From Actinotalea sp. Marseille-Q4924 (GTDB taxonomy: Bacteria > Actinomycetota > Actinomycetes > Actinomycetales > Cellulomonadaceae), in contig NZ_CAKAKB010000001.1 in the NCBI RefSeq assembly GCF_916618755.1, forward strand, positions 744,001-808,000: a DNA stretch of 64,000 bases. Reading direction: 5' to 3'. Under the pieces are notes generated by a model. That model made no database searches. It had not been told where the DNA came from and saw only the letters and a list, made by a program, of their open reading frames with translations. Both the position numbers and the translations under genes were made by a program. Positions 8,863-17,266 of the stretch are shown in pieces (positions within the stretch are counted from its first letter, which is position 1; each line of letters starts with the position of its first letter).

Positions 8863-9629
8863 GACAACGCCCCCGTGCGGAGCGTGGCGACGGTGTCCCG
8901 CAGGTGCGCTGCGGCTTCACGTGCCGCGCGCAGCAGCGGCGAGCGATCGAACCGCCAGCCGGTGGTGGCGGCCTCGGTGAGCGCACGAGCCGCCCACCGG
9001 TCCGTCTCGATCACCGGTAGGCGGTCGACTTCGAGCTCGGCGGCGATCTCTCGCGCCGAGTACGGGCCACCGTCGCTGACGAGGAGCGCCGCCGTCTGGC
9101 TCGGTCCGCGAGACCCACGCAGCGCTCGGACTGCCTCCACGGCGGCGGTCACCGACGCCAGCGTCGAGCCCAGGACAACCACGACCGTGTCCGCCTGCTC
9201 GATGAGCGGCGTCGGTTCGTAACGGTGCCCCAGCCTGCCGAGGTCCACCAAGACGTCCGTGCTGGCCGCGCCGAGACTCGGGGCGGCGTCGGCCAGCGAT
9301 TGCCACACCGGCCCGAGCGGCCGTGCCTGCGTGGTGGCACTCAAGCCCGTGAGTACGAATCGACGGGCGTCGGGATCGAGGGCGACGGCGTGCTCGACGA
9401 TCTCCTCCGCGGTCCCGACCCTGCGCGCCGCCGCCAGAGCCAGCACACCCCCGCCCGCTGGGACTCCCGCCTGCGTGTAGCCCGGCAGGATTCCCGACCC
9501 AGAGACGTCGGCATCCACCACGAGGTTCCGCCTGTCGGGGTGCACGAGAGGCCAAACCCATCCCAGTGCCAGCGCTGTCGTCGTGACGCCCGGAGCTCCG
9601 GTCGCCGAGCACAGGGTGAACAGGCTCAT
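8859..9629 (-). CDS. TadZ/CpaE-like ParA-family protein with atypical P-loop
   Basis: This 256-residue MinD/ParA-like protein probably places the Tad machine in the cell, as TadZ and CpaE do elsewhere. The start MSLFTLCSATGAPGVTTTALALG occupies the deviant Walker A position, but the lysines expected in KGGxGKT are missing (TGAPGVTT). NLVVDADVSGSGILPG fits the following strand, and VLVDLGRLG and ADTVVVVLGS fit later ones. ATP hydrolysis is therefore doubtful; loss of the P-loop lysines is seen in some TadZ proteins. It is coupled to tadA and cpaB by 4-nt overlaps. Confidence 0.8.
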   Translation of the reverse strand: MSLFTLCSATGAPGVTTTALALGWVWPLVHPDRRNLVVDADVSGSGILPGYTQAGVPAGGGVLALAAARRVGTAEEIVEHAVALDPDARRFVLTGLSATTQARPLGPVWQSLADAAPSLGAASTDVLVDLGRLGHRYEPTPLIEQADTVVVVLGSTLASVTAAVEAVRALRGSRGPSQTAALLVSDGGPYSAREIAAELEVDRLPVIETDRWAARALTEAATTGWRFDRSPLLRAAREAAAHLRDTVATLRTGALS

Positions 9630-10306
9630 GAGTCGTCCCCACGTGGCTGAACCACCAGCGCGAATCGGCCGGTCGCCGCTCGCGCAGCAAGCGCCGGCCC
9701 GTCGTCATCGGTCGCGACGACGTCGACGACGACGACACCGTTCAGGTCCGGCACCCCGACCCGCGCGACGATGGTTTCGAAGACGGCGGGGTCGGTCGAG
9801 GGCGGGTCCGCCTGCTCGGGAGGGGTGTCGACGACCAGCAGCCGGTCACCCGGCAGCAGGCCCCCGGCGGGGACACGGTCGTGGTCCAGGGACAAGGGCA
9901 CGACGACCTCGCCGGGTCCCGGTGGACCGGCCGCCGTCACCTGGCTGGGCGCCAGCACCGAGCCGGCCACCAGCCGGACAGCCGCGACCTGACCGACAAG
10001 GCTCCCAACGTCGCTCGAGGGGATCGCCGCGACCGAAGGGTCGAGGGAAACGTCCGCGACCGCCAGATCCTGCGTAGTCAGCGTCGCGCCGTAGGCGACG
10101 TCCCGCGCCATCACCACGACCCCGGAGCGCTGGCCCGCGGCGGCAACTAGCCAGACGGCGGTGAGGGCACCGACCATCGCCAGGGCGATCCCCGCAACGA
10201 TCAGCCCGGGGCGACGTCGTCCTCGAGGAGTGAGGACGACGGGCGCGCGGAGCGACTGGGTTTGGCCGTTCGTCGCAGCCGGGGTGTGCGTGGTGTGTGT
10301 CGTCAT
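9626..10306 (-). CDS. CpaB/RcpC-like SAF-domain pilus protein
   Basis: The start at 10304-10306 (MTTHTTHT) is preferred; the frame runs further upstream but that extension overlaps the neighbour and is Arg-rich. The 226-residue product has one membrane helix (GLIVAGIALAMVGALTAVWL). A SAF domain follows, with VVVMARDVAYGATLTTQDL and the second half PGEVVVPLSLDHDRVPAGGLLPGDRLLVV. CpaB proteins of this type lie in the periplasm or wall space of Flp systems. It overlaps the TadZ-like gene by 4 nt. Confidence 0.82.
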   Translation of the reverse strand: MTTHTTHTPAATNGQTQSLRAPVVLTPRGRRRPGLIVAGIALAMVGALTAVWLVAAAGQRSGVVVMARDVAYGATLTTQDLAVADVSLDPSVAAIPSSDVGSLVGQVAAVRLVAGSVLAPSQVTAAGPPGPGEVVVPLSLDHDRVPAGGLLPGDRLLVVDTPPEQADPPSTDPAVFETIVARVGVPDLNGVVVVDVVATDDDGPALAARAATGRFALVVQPRGDDS

Positions 10307-10344
10307 GGCGTCTCCCGATGACGGTCGGCCCGTGGCGGCCGGGG

Positions 10345-11262
10345 TCAGTTCGTGACGAGCACCTGCAGCTCGCCGATGCGCACGGGCGTCGTCGACGACC
10401 GTGTGACGGTCAGGGCGCCGAAGGTCCCGCCGCCGGTCCAGGTGACCTCCCACGTCGACGTGGCGGTCACGGTGTAGGCGTCGTCCGGCTGGCCGACCGA
10501 TGGCGCCTCGTAGACGTGGTCGCAGGTCGGCGACTCGACGCCGCCCTCGAACCACGGCGTCCCTGCGTTCGTGCAGACCTCAGTGCTTCCGTCACCCATG
10601 TCCCACGCGATCTGCGTGACCTGAGCCGTTGCGGTCACCGAGAGCCCAGGGACCGCTGCGGTGGCCGAGTTCGGTCCCCACGTGGTCGGGGCGACCTCGG
10701 TCCACAGCCAGACCGGGACACCGACCAATCCCGTCCGATCCGGCGGCACCGTGATGCCGATCGTGGGACCCGCCAGGTGCATCTGGTCCACGGCGCGGGC
10801 AGCGAGCTGAGCCGGAGTGATCGCGATGCCGCCGTAGCCAGGTGGCGCCGCCGGAAGCCACGTCCAGCCGCCGTTGGTGCCGGGTATCCGGTCCATGCAC
10901 GTCACCTGGTACATGGCCCCAGAGGGGTAGTTGCCCTCCCAGAGGGGGTCGTCTCCGGGCGGCTGCGGGTCGAGCAGCATGTAGTAGCAGTCGTCGACGT
11001 CGTTGAACCAGCCGAAGGTGCCGTCGTAGCAGGGGAGCGCTTCGCCCGTCCGGCCGATCACGCAGACGCGCCCGCCGTCACGGCCTGAGGTGCCCTCGTT
11101 CGATACGGGATCCGGCTGTGGCGTTCCAGGACTCTCGACCTCGACCCAACAGATCTGCGTTCCGGGCAGGCAGACGACGGGAGGTCCACCCGTGGCGCTC
11201 GTGGCCGAAGCTAGCGGGAACACCAGACCGAGGATCACGCCGGGAGCAAGCCGCCTCAGCAC
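10345..11262 (-). CDS. Secreted protein of the Tad locus, unknown function
   Basis: This 305-residue protein starts with a signal peptide (LRRLAPGVILGLVFPLASATSA). The mature part is rich in Trp, Gly and Cys (CLPGTQICWVEVE, MLLDPQPPGDDP, CTNAGTPWF, CDHVYEAPS). The C-terminal half has the look of a PKD/beta-sandwich domain (AWDMGDGS, HVYEAP, YTVTATSTWEV). It starts inside the 3' end of the lipoprotein gene (7-nt overlap) and lies 38 nt before cpaB. Secreted proteins of this kind are common in actinobacterial Tad operons; the role is not known to me. Confidence 0.75.
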   Translation of the reverse strand: MLRRLAPGVILGLVFPLASATSATGGPPVVCLPGTQICWVEVESPGTPQPDPVSNEGTSGRDGGRVCVIGRTGEALPCYDGTFGWFNDVDDCYYMLLDPQPPGDDPLWEGNYPSGAMYQVTCMDRIPGTNGGWTWLPAAPPGYGGIAITPAQLAARAVDQMHLAGPTIGITVPPDRTGLVGVPVWLWTEVAPTTWGPNSATAAVPGLSVTATAQVTQIAWDMGDGSTEVCTNAGTPWFEGGVESPTCDHVYEAPSVGQPDDAYTVTATSTWEVTWTGGGTFGALTVTRSSTTPVRIGELQVLVTN

Positions 11263-11849
11263 GATGAGTCCCGGTCGACCTCAGAGCTCCGGATCGTCCA
11301 GCGGCCGTCGTAGACGTAAGCCGTCGAGGTCGTGAGCACGCGCAGCGCCTGGTTCGGGTCCGCGGCCGACTCGCCGCTCTCCGTGAACATCGGCTGCCAG
11401 TTGCTGACATCGACGCAGTCGGTGATCGTCGCGGTCGAGGTGTCAGCGAGCACGACATCGGAGACCTCCGGGGCGAGGAGAGGCTCACCGACGACCGCGA
11501 TCCCGCTGGACTCTAGCGACTGAACGCTCGTCCGAACGTCAGCGAGGGCGGTGTCCACGGCGAACTGCCGCAGGCTCGGAGCCTCCGGAGCCGAGGGATC
11601 GGAGAAGGCCTGCACCTTGGCATCCCAATAGCCCTGATACGCCTCAAGAACGGCGGCCTCCGCGGCAGCGACCTCGGGATCGGCGGTCGGGGTGGGCGTC
11701 GGGGTCGCGGTCGGCGACGCAGCGGCTGTTCGCGTCGGCGTCGGGCTCGGATTCGGATCATTGCCGTCGGCGGTGCAGGCACCAAGGAACGCCACGGCGG
11801 CGATCGCGATTGCCGCGGCCGTGCGAGTGGGCGTGCGGTGCATCGTCAT
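11256..11849 (-). CDS. Lipoprotein at the head of the Tad operon
   Basis: This 197-residue lipoprotein has a signal sequence ending in the lipobox LGAC, so Cys25 would be lipidated. A Thr/Pro/Ala linker follows (SPTPTRTAAASPTATPTPTP), then a compact domain starting EAAVLEAYQGYWDAKV. Secreted linkers of this kind tether a domain outside the membrane. The domain has two further Cys (DCVDVS and the C-terminal DSSC) that could form a disulfide. It overlaps the next gene by 7 nt. Function unknown. Confidence 0.78.
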   Translation of the reverse strand: MTMHRTPTRTAAAIAIAAVAFLGACTADGNDPNPSPTPTRTAAASPTATPTPTPTADPEVAAAEAAVLEAYQGYWDAKVQAFSDPSAPEAPSLRQFAVDTALADVRTSVQSLESSGIAVVGEPLLAPEVSDVVLADTSTATITDCVDVSNWQPMFTESGESAADPNQALRVLTTSTAYVYDGRWTIRSSEVDRDSSC

Positions 11850-11922
11850 CGGCGGTCACCGTCCCCCAACGGTTGTCGCGCCACCCCTGTCCTAGCCGCG
11901 TCCTGGGCCAGGAGTTCCATTG

Positions 11923-11953
11923 GACACCCGTTGTCCCGAGAACAACAGGGGTC
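11923..11953. promoter_or_regulatory. Inverted repeat upstream of the Tad operon lipoprotein gene
   Basis: GACACCCGTTGT (11923-11934) and ACAACAGGGGTC (11942-11953) form 12-nt arms with two mismatches around a 7-nt spacer. It lies about 75 nt upstream of the lipoprotein start in the gap 11850-12064, which otherwise holds no gene I can see. It could be an operator for the Tad operon or a hairpin ending transcription of the gene at 12065-12937. No T-run follows on either strand. Confidence 0.35.
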
Positions 11954-12064
11954 AATTCGGCCTGTGACGACAGCTGGCGCGTGGGTGCGTGGTGTCCTCA
12001 TAGAGATAGGTAGGCGCCGACCGACGCAACCTCGGGCGCGCTCGGCCTTGATCTGTGGACGACT

Positions 12065-12937
12065 TCAGCCCGCAGCGCGCTGTGGACGGCCGCGCTCAGG
12101 TGCGGTCGCAGTTGCGAACGGCGGGCTCGTGGTCAGTCGATGCAGGGTGCCGTTCAGTTCGCTGCGAACACTGGGGTCGCGGAGTACCTCGTCGCCGGCG
12201 GTCAGGAGCCGCGGAATCAGACCCGGCGACGCGGAAGTCCCCCGCAGTGCGAGCGCGAGCCGGCGCGCCTGCCAGGGCGGTAGGTCGAGCTCGACAGCGA
12301 GCAGTCGCCAGCCGACGAGCGTGCACCGGGGGTCAGGAGTGGTGGGCATGCACAGGACGGCGTCGACGATGCGCGTGGCCGTAGCCGGCTCCCACCCAGC
12401 GTCGACGAGCGCTTGGTCCACCCGAACGAGAAGCTCTCGCCAGGCCATCCCGGCGACGGGATCCGGGTCAGTGTGTGCAGGCTCCCAGCCGGCGCTGGCG
12501 AGCGAGTCGAGAGACGCCAATGGACCGCCCTCGCCTGATCGGGCTGCGGCATCGAGTCTGCGACCGCGGCGCTCCTCGGTGCCGTATCTCGCTGCCACGA
12601 CCTCGCCCAGGACCGCTCGCCGCGCCACCTGCCACAGCACGCCCCACGGTGAGGCCGCCGTCCGTAGGGACGGCTTGGTGAGGGTCACCCACACCGCCTC
12701 CCATCCGGTGGCTTCGGCTTGAGACGCGGCCGCGCCGCGCAGGCCGGCGTCGATGGCGAGCGGTCGGACGACCTCGTTGCGGACGTACTGCAGCAGGACG
12801 GTTGCGGTGTGGCCTTCCCAACCCTCAGCGTCGATGGTGGCTAATGCGTGCAGCAGAGCCTGCCTGTCGCGAGTGATGCGGGGCGGGGCTGTCGGCGAGG
12901 CGCTGCCTCGGCCTGTCGTCGGGTGGTTGTTCATCAT
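12065..12937 (-). CDS. Conserved hypothetical protein, possibly sigma-factor-like
   Basis: The start at 12935-12937 is chosen because AGGAGG lies 5-6 nt upstream; the second ATG is also possible. The 290-residue product is helical and basic. Residues about 80-130 (GWEAVWVTLTKPS, WGVLWQVARRAVLGEVVA) resemble the helical core of sigma-70 region 2, and the C-terminal part has a weak helix-turn-helix look (DLPPWQARRLALALRG). This is only a pattern impression. It is divergent from the tiny-ORF/excisionase chain and precedes the Tad operon, so a regulatory role there is possible. Confidence 0.55.
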   Translation of the reverse strand: MMNNHPTTGRGSASPTAPPRITRDRQALLHALATIDAEGWEGHTATVLLQYVRNEVVRPLAIDAGLRGAAASQAEATGWEAVWVTLTKPSLRTAASPWGVLWQVARRAVLGEVVAARYGTEERRGRRLDAAARSGEGGPLASLDSLASAGWEPAHTDPDPVAGMAWRELLVRVDQALVDAGWEPATATRIVDAVLCMPTTPDPRCTLVGWRLLAVELDLPPWQARRLALALRGTSASPGLIPRLLTAGDEVLRDPSVRSELNGTLHRLTTSPPFATATAPERGRPQRAAG

Positions 12938-12994
12938 CGCCTCCTGGTGTCGACCGGACACGAGAGACGCTGCTCAGGGGGTATAGCCCTGGGG

Positions 12995-13051
12995 ATGACG
13001 GTTGCGAAGGGGCAGGTCAATGAGGCGCTGACGAGGAGGTGGGGGCAATGA
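12995..13051 (+). CDS. Possible 18-aa leader peptide ORF
   Basis: ATG at 12995 reads MTVAKGQVNEALTRRWGQ, then TGA. That stop overlaps the next ATG (ATGA at 13048-13051). Upstream is CAGGGGGTATAGCCCTGGGG, which contains a TATAGC box and short inverted CAGGG/CCCTG arms. The chain of overlapping starts and stops suggests translational coupling to the two ORFs downstream. The ribosome binding site is weak, so it may not be translated. Confidence 0.25.
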   Translation: MTVAKGQVNEALTRRWGQ

Positions 13052-13206
13052 CGGGGTCCCGCGTCATCGGTACCAACCCCGATGACGGCCTCGCGCCACA
13101 ACTCGTCATTGCGGTTCGCTCGAGCGGTGGCCTCCCCGTCATCGTCGCGGCTATCGGCCCTCGTCACGCTGACTGGCATGTTGCACTTCAAGGAGGCCTG
13201 CTATGA
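13048..13206 (+). CDS. 52-aa small ORF coupled to the excisionase-like gene
   Basis: ATG at 13048 is preceded by GAGGAGGTGGGGGCA, a strong ribosome binding site. The product begins MTGSRVIGTNPDDG and ends HVALQGGLL. Its TGA overlaps the start of the excisionase-like gene by 4 nt (ATGA, 13203-13206). The strong site plus exact overlap make translation likely. No family is recognised; the middle (PQLVIAVRSSGGLPVIVAAIG) is mildly hydrophobic. It may serve mainly to couple translation to the next gene. Confidence 0.5.
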   Translation: MTGSRVIGTNPDDGLAPQLVIAVRSSGGLPVIVAAIGPRHADWHVALQGGLL

Positions 13207-13475
13207 CCGCAACTGCCCAGCTCCGCCTCGTTAGCCCGACCGCGACTCGAGCCCCGACGGCCCAGGAAGCCCACCTGATCAACCTGACGATCGAGAACGA
13301 CGAGAAGCTCCTACTCAGCGTCGTAGAGGCAGCCCACCGACTGGGTATCGGTCGCACGCTCATGTACGAGCTGCTTGGCTCGGGTCAGATCGAGTCCGTC
13401 CACGTCGGCCGGCTCCGGAAGGTGCCGGCCGACGCCCTGGCGGTGTTCGTTGAGCACTGCCGACGAGAGGCGTGA
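13203..13475 (+). CDS. Excisionase-family helix-turn-helix protein
   Basis: This 90-residue protein carries LLLSVVEAAHRLGIGRTLMYELLGSGQIESVHVGRLRKVPADAL, the winged-helix pattern of the excisionase/MerR-like HTH_17 family. Proteins of this type act as recombination directionality factors or as small repressors. AAGGAGG lies 7 nt upstream of the ATG. It overlaps the 52-aa ORF by 4 nt, and it overlaps the broken AAA ATPase on the opposite strand. It could be the Xis of the integrase at 47.8 kb if one element spans that distance, but nothing in the sequence proves this. Confidence 0.75.
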   Translation: MTATAQLRLVSPTATRAPTAQEAHLINLTIENDEKLLLSVVEAAHRLGIGRTLMYELLGSGQIESVHVGRLRKVPADALAVFVEHCRREA

Positions 13476-14463
13476 TGTCGCCTTCGCGCCTGAGGTCGAC
13501 ATGGGGTCGGTCGTCCGCGTTGATGTAGTTCACTCGCGCGTCGGTCAGTTCGGCCCAGTGGGCTTCGAGTCCCGCGAGGGTGGGGCTGACTCCCAGAGTG
13601 GGCAGGGGCTGCGAATGACCGTCGATGGAGCGGCACGCCTCTTCGAAGATGCGGTTCACCGTCTCGATAGCCGCCGGCAGGGCGGCGACTTTGATGTTCG
13701 ACAGGCTCGTCATACGCACGTTCGGCTGGTACCTCTGGGTGACGCCCTGCAGGAGCTCGGTCTCGGTGAAGACCTCGCACCAGGAGCGGATCCAGTCATA
13801 GCCGGTCCGGACGAGGGCGGCTCGCGCATCGCCCTCCTGGGACTTGGCCGCCTGGATCGTCTCGTTGATGTTCCTCTTGAGGTTGTTGAGGTTGTCCCAG
13901 CGCGGTCCCGTGGCACGCGCGACCTGCCCCTTGCCGTCCTCGTCGGTGATGTGGAAGTACGAGCATCGCTTGGACTTGGCCATGAGATTCAGGAGGGTCG
14001 TGGCGAAGAAGATGTCGTGCGTGAACACGATGACCTGGGTCGTGTCGGCGAGTGAGGCGATGCGTTGAGCCACCTCGTTGATGCGACGGTGATCGAGACT
14101 GGAGACGGGGTCGTCGAAGATGACCGGCGCCGTAATGCCGGCGAGGCGCGCCTCGGCAAGGAAGTCCGCGATGGCGAGGACCTTCTGCTCTCCTTCGGAC
14201 AGGACTTTCGAGGGCTTGTGCTTCCCGGTGAGGACTTTACGGCGCTGTGCGCGACCCTGTCGGCCGACGAACTCGATCTGCAGCTCGGGTGCGCGCAGCG
14301 CGGCCCGTTCCTCGTTAAAGAGCGCGTCGAAGCTCTCATTGATCATCTGGTCGCTCGCGGTCTTGGCGAGTCCGGTGACGGCGCGCAGCATGGCCGGCAT
14401 GGGCTTGGCGAGTAGTGCCAGTCGGTCGGCTTGCTTTGCGTCGCGGCGACGCGTCGCTCGCAC
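13360..14463 (-). pseudogene. Truncated AAA ATPase (AAA_13/RloC-like C-terminal half)
   Basis: The frame encodes the C-terminal half of a large ATPase: KVLSEGEQKVLAIADFLAEA (signature), VIFDDPVSSLDHRRINEVA (Walker B and D-loop) and VIVFTHDIFFATTLL (H-loop). The N-terminal lobe with Walker A is missing; upstream frames do not continue it. The last 40 codons are antisense to the excisionase-like gene and Pro/Arg-rich, so the original C-terminus is probably also replaced. Intact relatives include anticodon-nuclease and phage-defence ATPases, so this may be a remnant of a defence gene. It is unlikely to be active. Confidence 0.7.
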
Positions 14464-14644
14464 CAGATGGGCGTCGCTTTCCCTGGTACAGGCGCTGCCC
14501 CGACGAGCACGTGGCCGTCTTCGTCAATCCGCCGCGTGACCCCACCGCCCGAGGCCAGTCGGCGCCGGGGCAGCGGTTGTCCGTTCATGTGCCATCAAGT
14601 GGGTGGCAGACTGGGGCCGGAGACGGATGGCAGGAGGGTGACCG

Positions 14645-14749
14645 GTGCGAGTCGAGCTGCTGCACTTCGACGGCTGCCCGAACTGGACGACACCGGTCGG
14701 TCTCGGCGGCTCGCCGACCATCGACCAGCTCCTCGCGGCACTGTCGTGA
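14645..14749 (+). pseudogene. Thioredoxin-like metal-associated protein with internal deletion
   Basis: A GTG at 14645 opens a 34-codon frame: VRVELLHFDGCPNW joined directly to TPVGLGGSPTIDQLLAALS. In actinobacterial metal-resistance clusters a common protein of about 80-100 residues begins with this FDGCPNW block and ends with a block like the second one. The piece between them is absent here, consistent with an in-frame internal deletion. The family comparison is from memory. Confidence 0.45.
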
Positions 14750-14756
14750 GCGCGCC

Positions 14757-14925
14757 GTCGCCCTAGTCGCTGCTCTCTACCTGCTTGTAGCGGCCGGCAG
14801 CCGGCTGGCGGAACGGTTCGGAGCGCAGGCGTGCGGCTGCGCTGACGACTGCTGGTGCCGTCGGCCCGGTCTGCGGCCCTTCCTCGCACGCCCCTCCCGG
14901 CACAGAAGGTCGACGCGGACCCCGC
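14757..14925 (+). pseudogene. Remnant of a small Cys-rich membrane protein gene
   Basis: The plus strand contains VALVAALYLLVAAGSRL, a membrane helix, then GCADDCWCRRPGL, a Cys-rich tail. Small proteins with this arrangement accompany actinobacterial cadmium/mercury genes. The frame has no start codon of its own. The nearest GTG (14746-14748) opens another frame that stops after six codons, so an indel near the start probably silenced it. Confidence 0.4.
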
Positions 14926-14952
14926 GCGCTGGTGAGCCTTGCGGGCGGGTGC

Positions 14953-15285
14953 TCACCCGCGCGGTGCGTACATCATCACGGCGACGCCGAACAGGCAGAT
15001 GATGGCGCCGGTGATGTCCCACCGGTCAGGGCGGAACTTGTCGACGACGACGCCCCAGGCGAGCGAGCCGGCCACGAAGATGCCGCCGTATGCGGCGAGG
15101 ATGCGCCCGAAGTGCGCGTCCGGCTGGAGCGTCGCGATGAACCCGTAGAGGCCGAGAGCGATGACGCCGGCGCCGATCCAGAGGACGCCGCGGTGCTCGC
15201 GCACGCCTTGCCAGACCAGCCAGGCGCCGCCGATCTCGGCCAGTGCGGCGACGGCGAACAGGAGCAGGGAGCGCAGCGTCGTCAT
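14953..15285 (-). CDS. YnfA/UPF0060 family small membrane protein
   Basis: The 110-residue product starts at ATG 15283-15285 and has four membrane helices: [58 protein letters not shown] and [26 protein letters not shown] with the Arg and Tyr is typical of YnfA, an SMR-like family. Some members are linked to export of small cations, but the role here is unknown. The longer frame upstream belongs to the rhodanese. It is intact although its neighbours are broken. Confidence 0.85.
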   Translation of the reverse strand: MTTLRSLLLFAVAALAEIGGAWLVWQGVREHRGVLWIGAGVIALGLYGFIATLQPDAHFGRILAAYGGIFVAGSLAWGVVVDKFRPDRWDITGAIICLFGVAVMMYAPRG

Positions 15286-15305
15286 GGGTGCCAGTGTGCC
15301 CGCCG

Positions 15306-15642
15306 TCAGCCCGCGGCTCTGGGACGCTCCATGGGTAGACCGGCGGCGAACCAGTCGGCCTTCCCGTCGGCAGACACGCGGACGTTGGTGTACCCCAGGG
15401 CGGTGAAGGCGGCGGCGGTGACCGTGGACCGGCCGCAGGCGGGGCCGGAGCAGTACACGACTACGGTGCGATCGCGGTCGGGGACGATGCGGGCGGCCTT
15501 GGCCGCGGTCAGCGCTCCTGGGGTGTTGACGGCGCCGGGCAGGTACTCGGCGTCGTAGTGAGACTGGCAGCGCCTCGACGAGGGCGACTTGGTCGAGCTC
15601 GACCAGGGCGACGAGCTCCTCACGGCTGATGGTTGCGGGCAC
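15306..15642 (-). pseudogene. Rhodanese-domain protein, frameshifted
   Basis: GTG at 15640-15642, with AGGAGAT upstream, opens [25 protein letters not shown]. The protein continues in another frame with [16 protein letters not shown] and [17 protein letters not shown], the rhodanese core with its active-site Cys loop (CSGPACGRS). An extra base at about 15564 breaks the frame. Joined, the product would be about 111 residues, a normal single-domain rhodanese. Either the gene is dead or the sequence carries an indel error. Confidence 0.7.
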
Positions 15643-15693
15643 TGGATCTCCTGGGTGTGAGTGTCGGTGGCTGGCCCCGTGCGGAGCGCCGTG

Positions 15694-16004
15694 TCAGCGG
15701 CCGCCGCAGCCGCATGCCGAGGCGCCCACGGCCGCGGTGGTGGCAGCGGCCCGTCGTTGGCGGCGTATCCAGATCGCGGTGGTGACGAGCGCGCCGACGA
15801 CAGCAACCACCCCGAGCGCGATGGCCTCACCGCCAGCCAGGAAGGCCCCGAGCCCGGCGGCCAGGCCGCCGGCGGCGATCAGCGGCACGGAGCATGCGAT
15901 GGCACAGGCGAGAACGACGCCGATCCCCGCGATCGCGCCCATCCGGGTGCCCGTGGCAGCGGTCGTCGTGGGTCCTCGTGGTGGTGCGTCGTCGGGGCGC
16001 TCAT
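15694..16004 (-). pseudogene. Small membrane protein with disturbed start
   Basis: The body of the protein is clear: MGAIAGIGVVLACAIACSVPL, two or three membrane helices, and a Cys-rich end (GASACGCGG). The only ATG with a good ribosome binding site (GAGGAGAACCG before 16002-16004) reads MSAPTTHHHEDP in a different frame, so one indel separates start from body. Translation from the internal ATG at 15940-15942 would still give an 82-residue protein. Cys pairs in the helices suggest metal (mercury-like) handling, but the family is not recognised. Confidence 0.45.
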
Positions 16005-16069
16005 CGGTTCTCCTCGCAGGGGTGATGGCGACCGCAGGCACGGTGCCTGGGTCGTGGGGTCGCGTGCGG

Positions 16070-16839
16070 TCAGGCGGCGGTGCCGAACATCGCGGCGACC
16101 ACGGCGGCCGCGTCGGCGGGGGCCTGGACCTCCAGGCGGATCTTGCCGGTGGTAAGGCGAACGGTGAAGGTGAAGAACGAGCAGCAGTCCTGCTCGGCGA
16201 CGGCCAGGCGGGTGACCTCAGCGGCAAGGTCCGCGGAGGCAGGGAACGTCAGGGCCATCCCGCCCGAGACGGGCTCACGAGAGGTGGCCCGCCGGACGAG
16301 CGCCTGCCACTGCGAGACCCGGTCCGGGACGGCGCCGGCATCGAGTGAGCACGCGATCGGCACCGCGGCCTCGCCCTCCATGGCCGGCCCACGGGTGAGG
16401 GGCACGAACGTCCGGCGATCCGCCAGGGGTACCGGGGCCGCAGTGGCGCACGGGCAGTCCACACCGCACGCTCCGGCGGTCGGCGCTGCGGCCAGCCGGG
16501 CGGACACCGCCTGAAGCTGCGCCGCCAGGGCGACCAGCTCACCGATGCGGGTCTGGGTCTCGGTCAGGCGCTCGGCGACCATCTCCACGACCTGGTGCGC
16601 GACACTCGAGCAGTCCTCGACGTCGAAGGCCCGCACAAGGTCGGCGACGTCGGACAACGGGATGCCGAGGTTCTTCGTGGCCGTGATGAACCGCAGCCGG
16701 GCGATGTCGGCCTCGTCGTAGGTCCGGCATCCGTTCGTGCCGCGCGCGGGCGCCTCGACCAGGCCGATGTCCCGTAGTAGCGCAGCGTGGTCGCGGGGAC
16801 GCCCACCATCGTGGCTGCTTCGGCGATGCGGTAGCCCAT
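16070..16839 (-). pseudogene. MerR-family regulator with extra Cys-rich domain, frameshifted
   Basis: ATG at 16837-16839 gives MGYRIAEAATMVGVPATTLRYY, the MerR helix-turn-helix start. The frame is lost at 16772-16774, where one base is missing. In the next frame the wing and dimer helix continue (IARLRFITATKNLG, SDVADLVRAFDV), then a Cys region (CGVDCPCATAAP) and a C-terminal domain ending AEQDCCSFFTFTV...EVQAPADA. MerR proteins with this tail occur with mercury or arsenic genes in actinobacteria. As read, it would give a 40-residue stub. Confidence 0.75.
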
Positions 16840-16852
16840 GTCGACGACGCTA

Positions 16853-16876
16853 GACCTTCAGGTCGGGTGGAAGGTC
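16853..16876 (-). promoter_or_regulatory. MerR-type promoter/operator of the broken merR
   Basis: GACCTTC (16853-16859) and GAAGGTC (16870-16876) form a dyad with a 10-nt spacer. On the minus strand the site reads TTGACC, the dyad, then TAGCGT about 20 nt further. This is the long-spacer arrangement of MerR-controlled promoters. The start codon follows 7 nt after TAGCGT, so the transcript may be leaderless. The site shares CTTGACCTTCCACC with the operator at 23071-23102. Confidence 0.55.
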
Positions 16877-16925
16877 AAGTGGGTGACGTCGGGCGCGGGT
16901 GGAGATTTTCGCGCGTCGAGTCACG

Positions 16926-17190
16926 CTAGACGGCCCGATGAAACATCACTCGCACGGGCCCATAGGGTAGGGCCGCACCGAGGAGTTGCATCGCGACGAA
17001 CATCGCGACCGAGGCCGGTGCGATGCCGGCGAGCGTGTCGCTCAGCGTTCTCGCGAGCGTGACAGCCGGCCTCCGAAGCTGGTGGAGGTGAACCAGTACG
17101 CGGCAGCGATGTAGCCGCCGACGGCGAACGCGACGGGCTTGCGGCCAGACCGCACCTCCTCACCGGTCGCCACCAGAACCGCGACGGACG
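16926..17190 (-). pseudogene. Aquaporin fragment with frameshift
   Basis: The minus strand reads VRSGRKPVAFAVGGYIAAAYWFTSTSF, then after a one-base loss RPAVTLARTLSDTLAGIAPASV. This matches an aquaporin C-terminal half: a membrane helix, then the second NPA loop (here RPA), as in MIP proteins of arsenic clusters. After QLLGAALPYG the sequence turns unrelated and stops at 16926-16928. The first half of the protein is absent, so this is a dead fragment at both ends. Confidence 0.6.
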
Positions 17191-17266
17191 GACCCCTCGG
17201 CGGCTGCGACGCACCGCTGCGCGACGCTAGTTTCGGCCCCATCAGCCCGCCGCCGAAGGAGCACCT

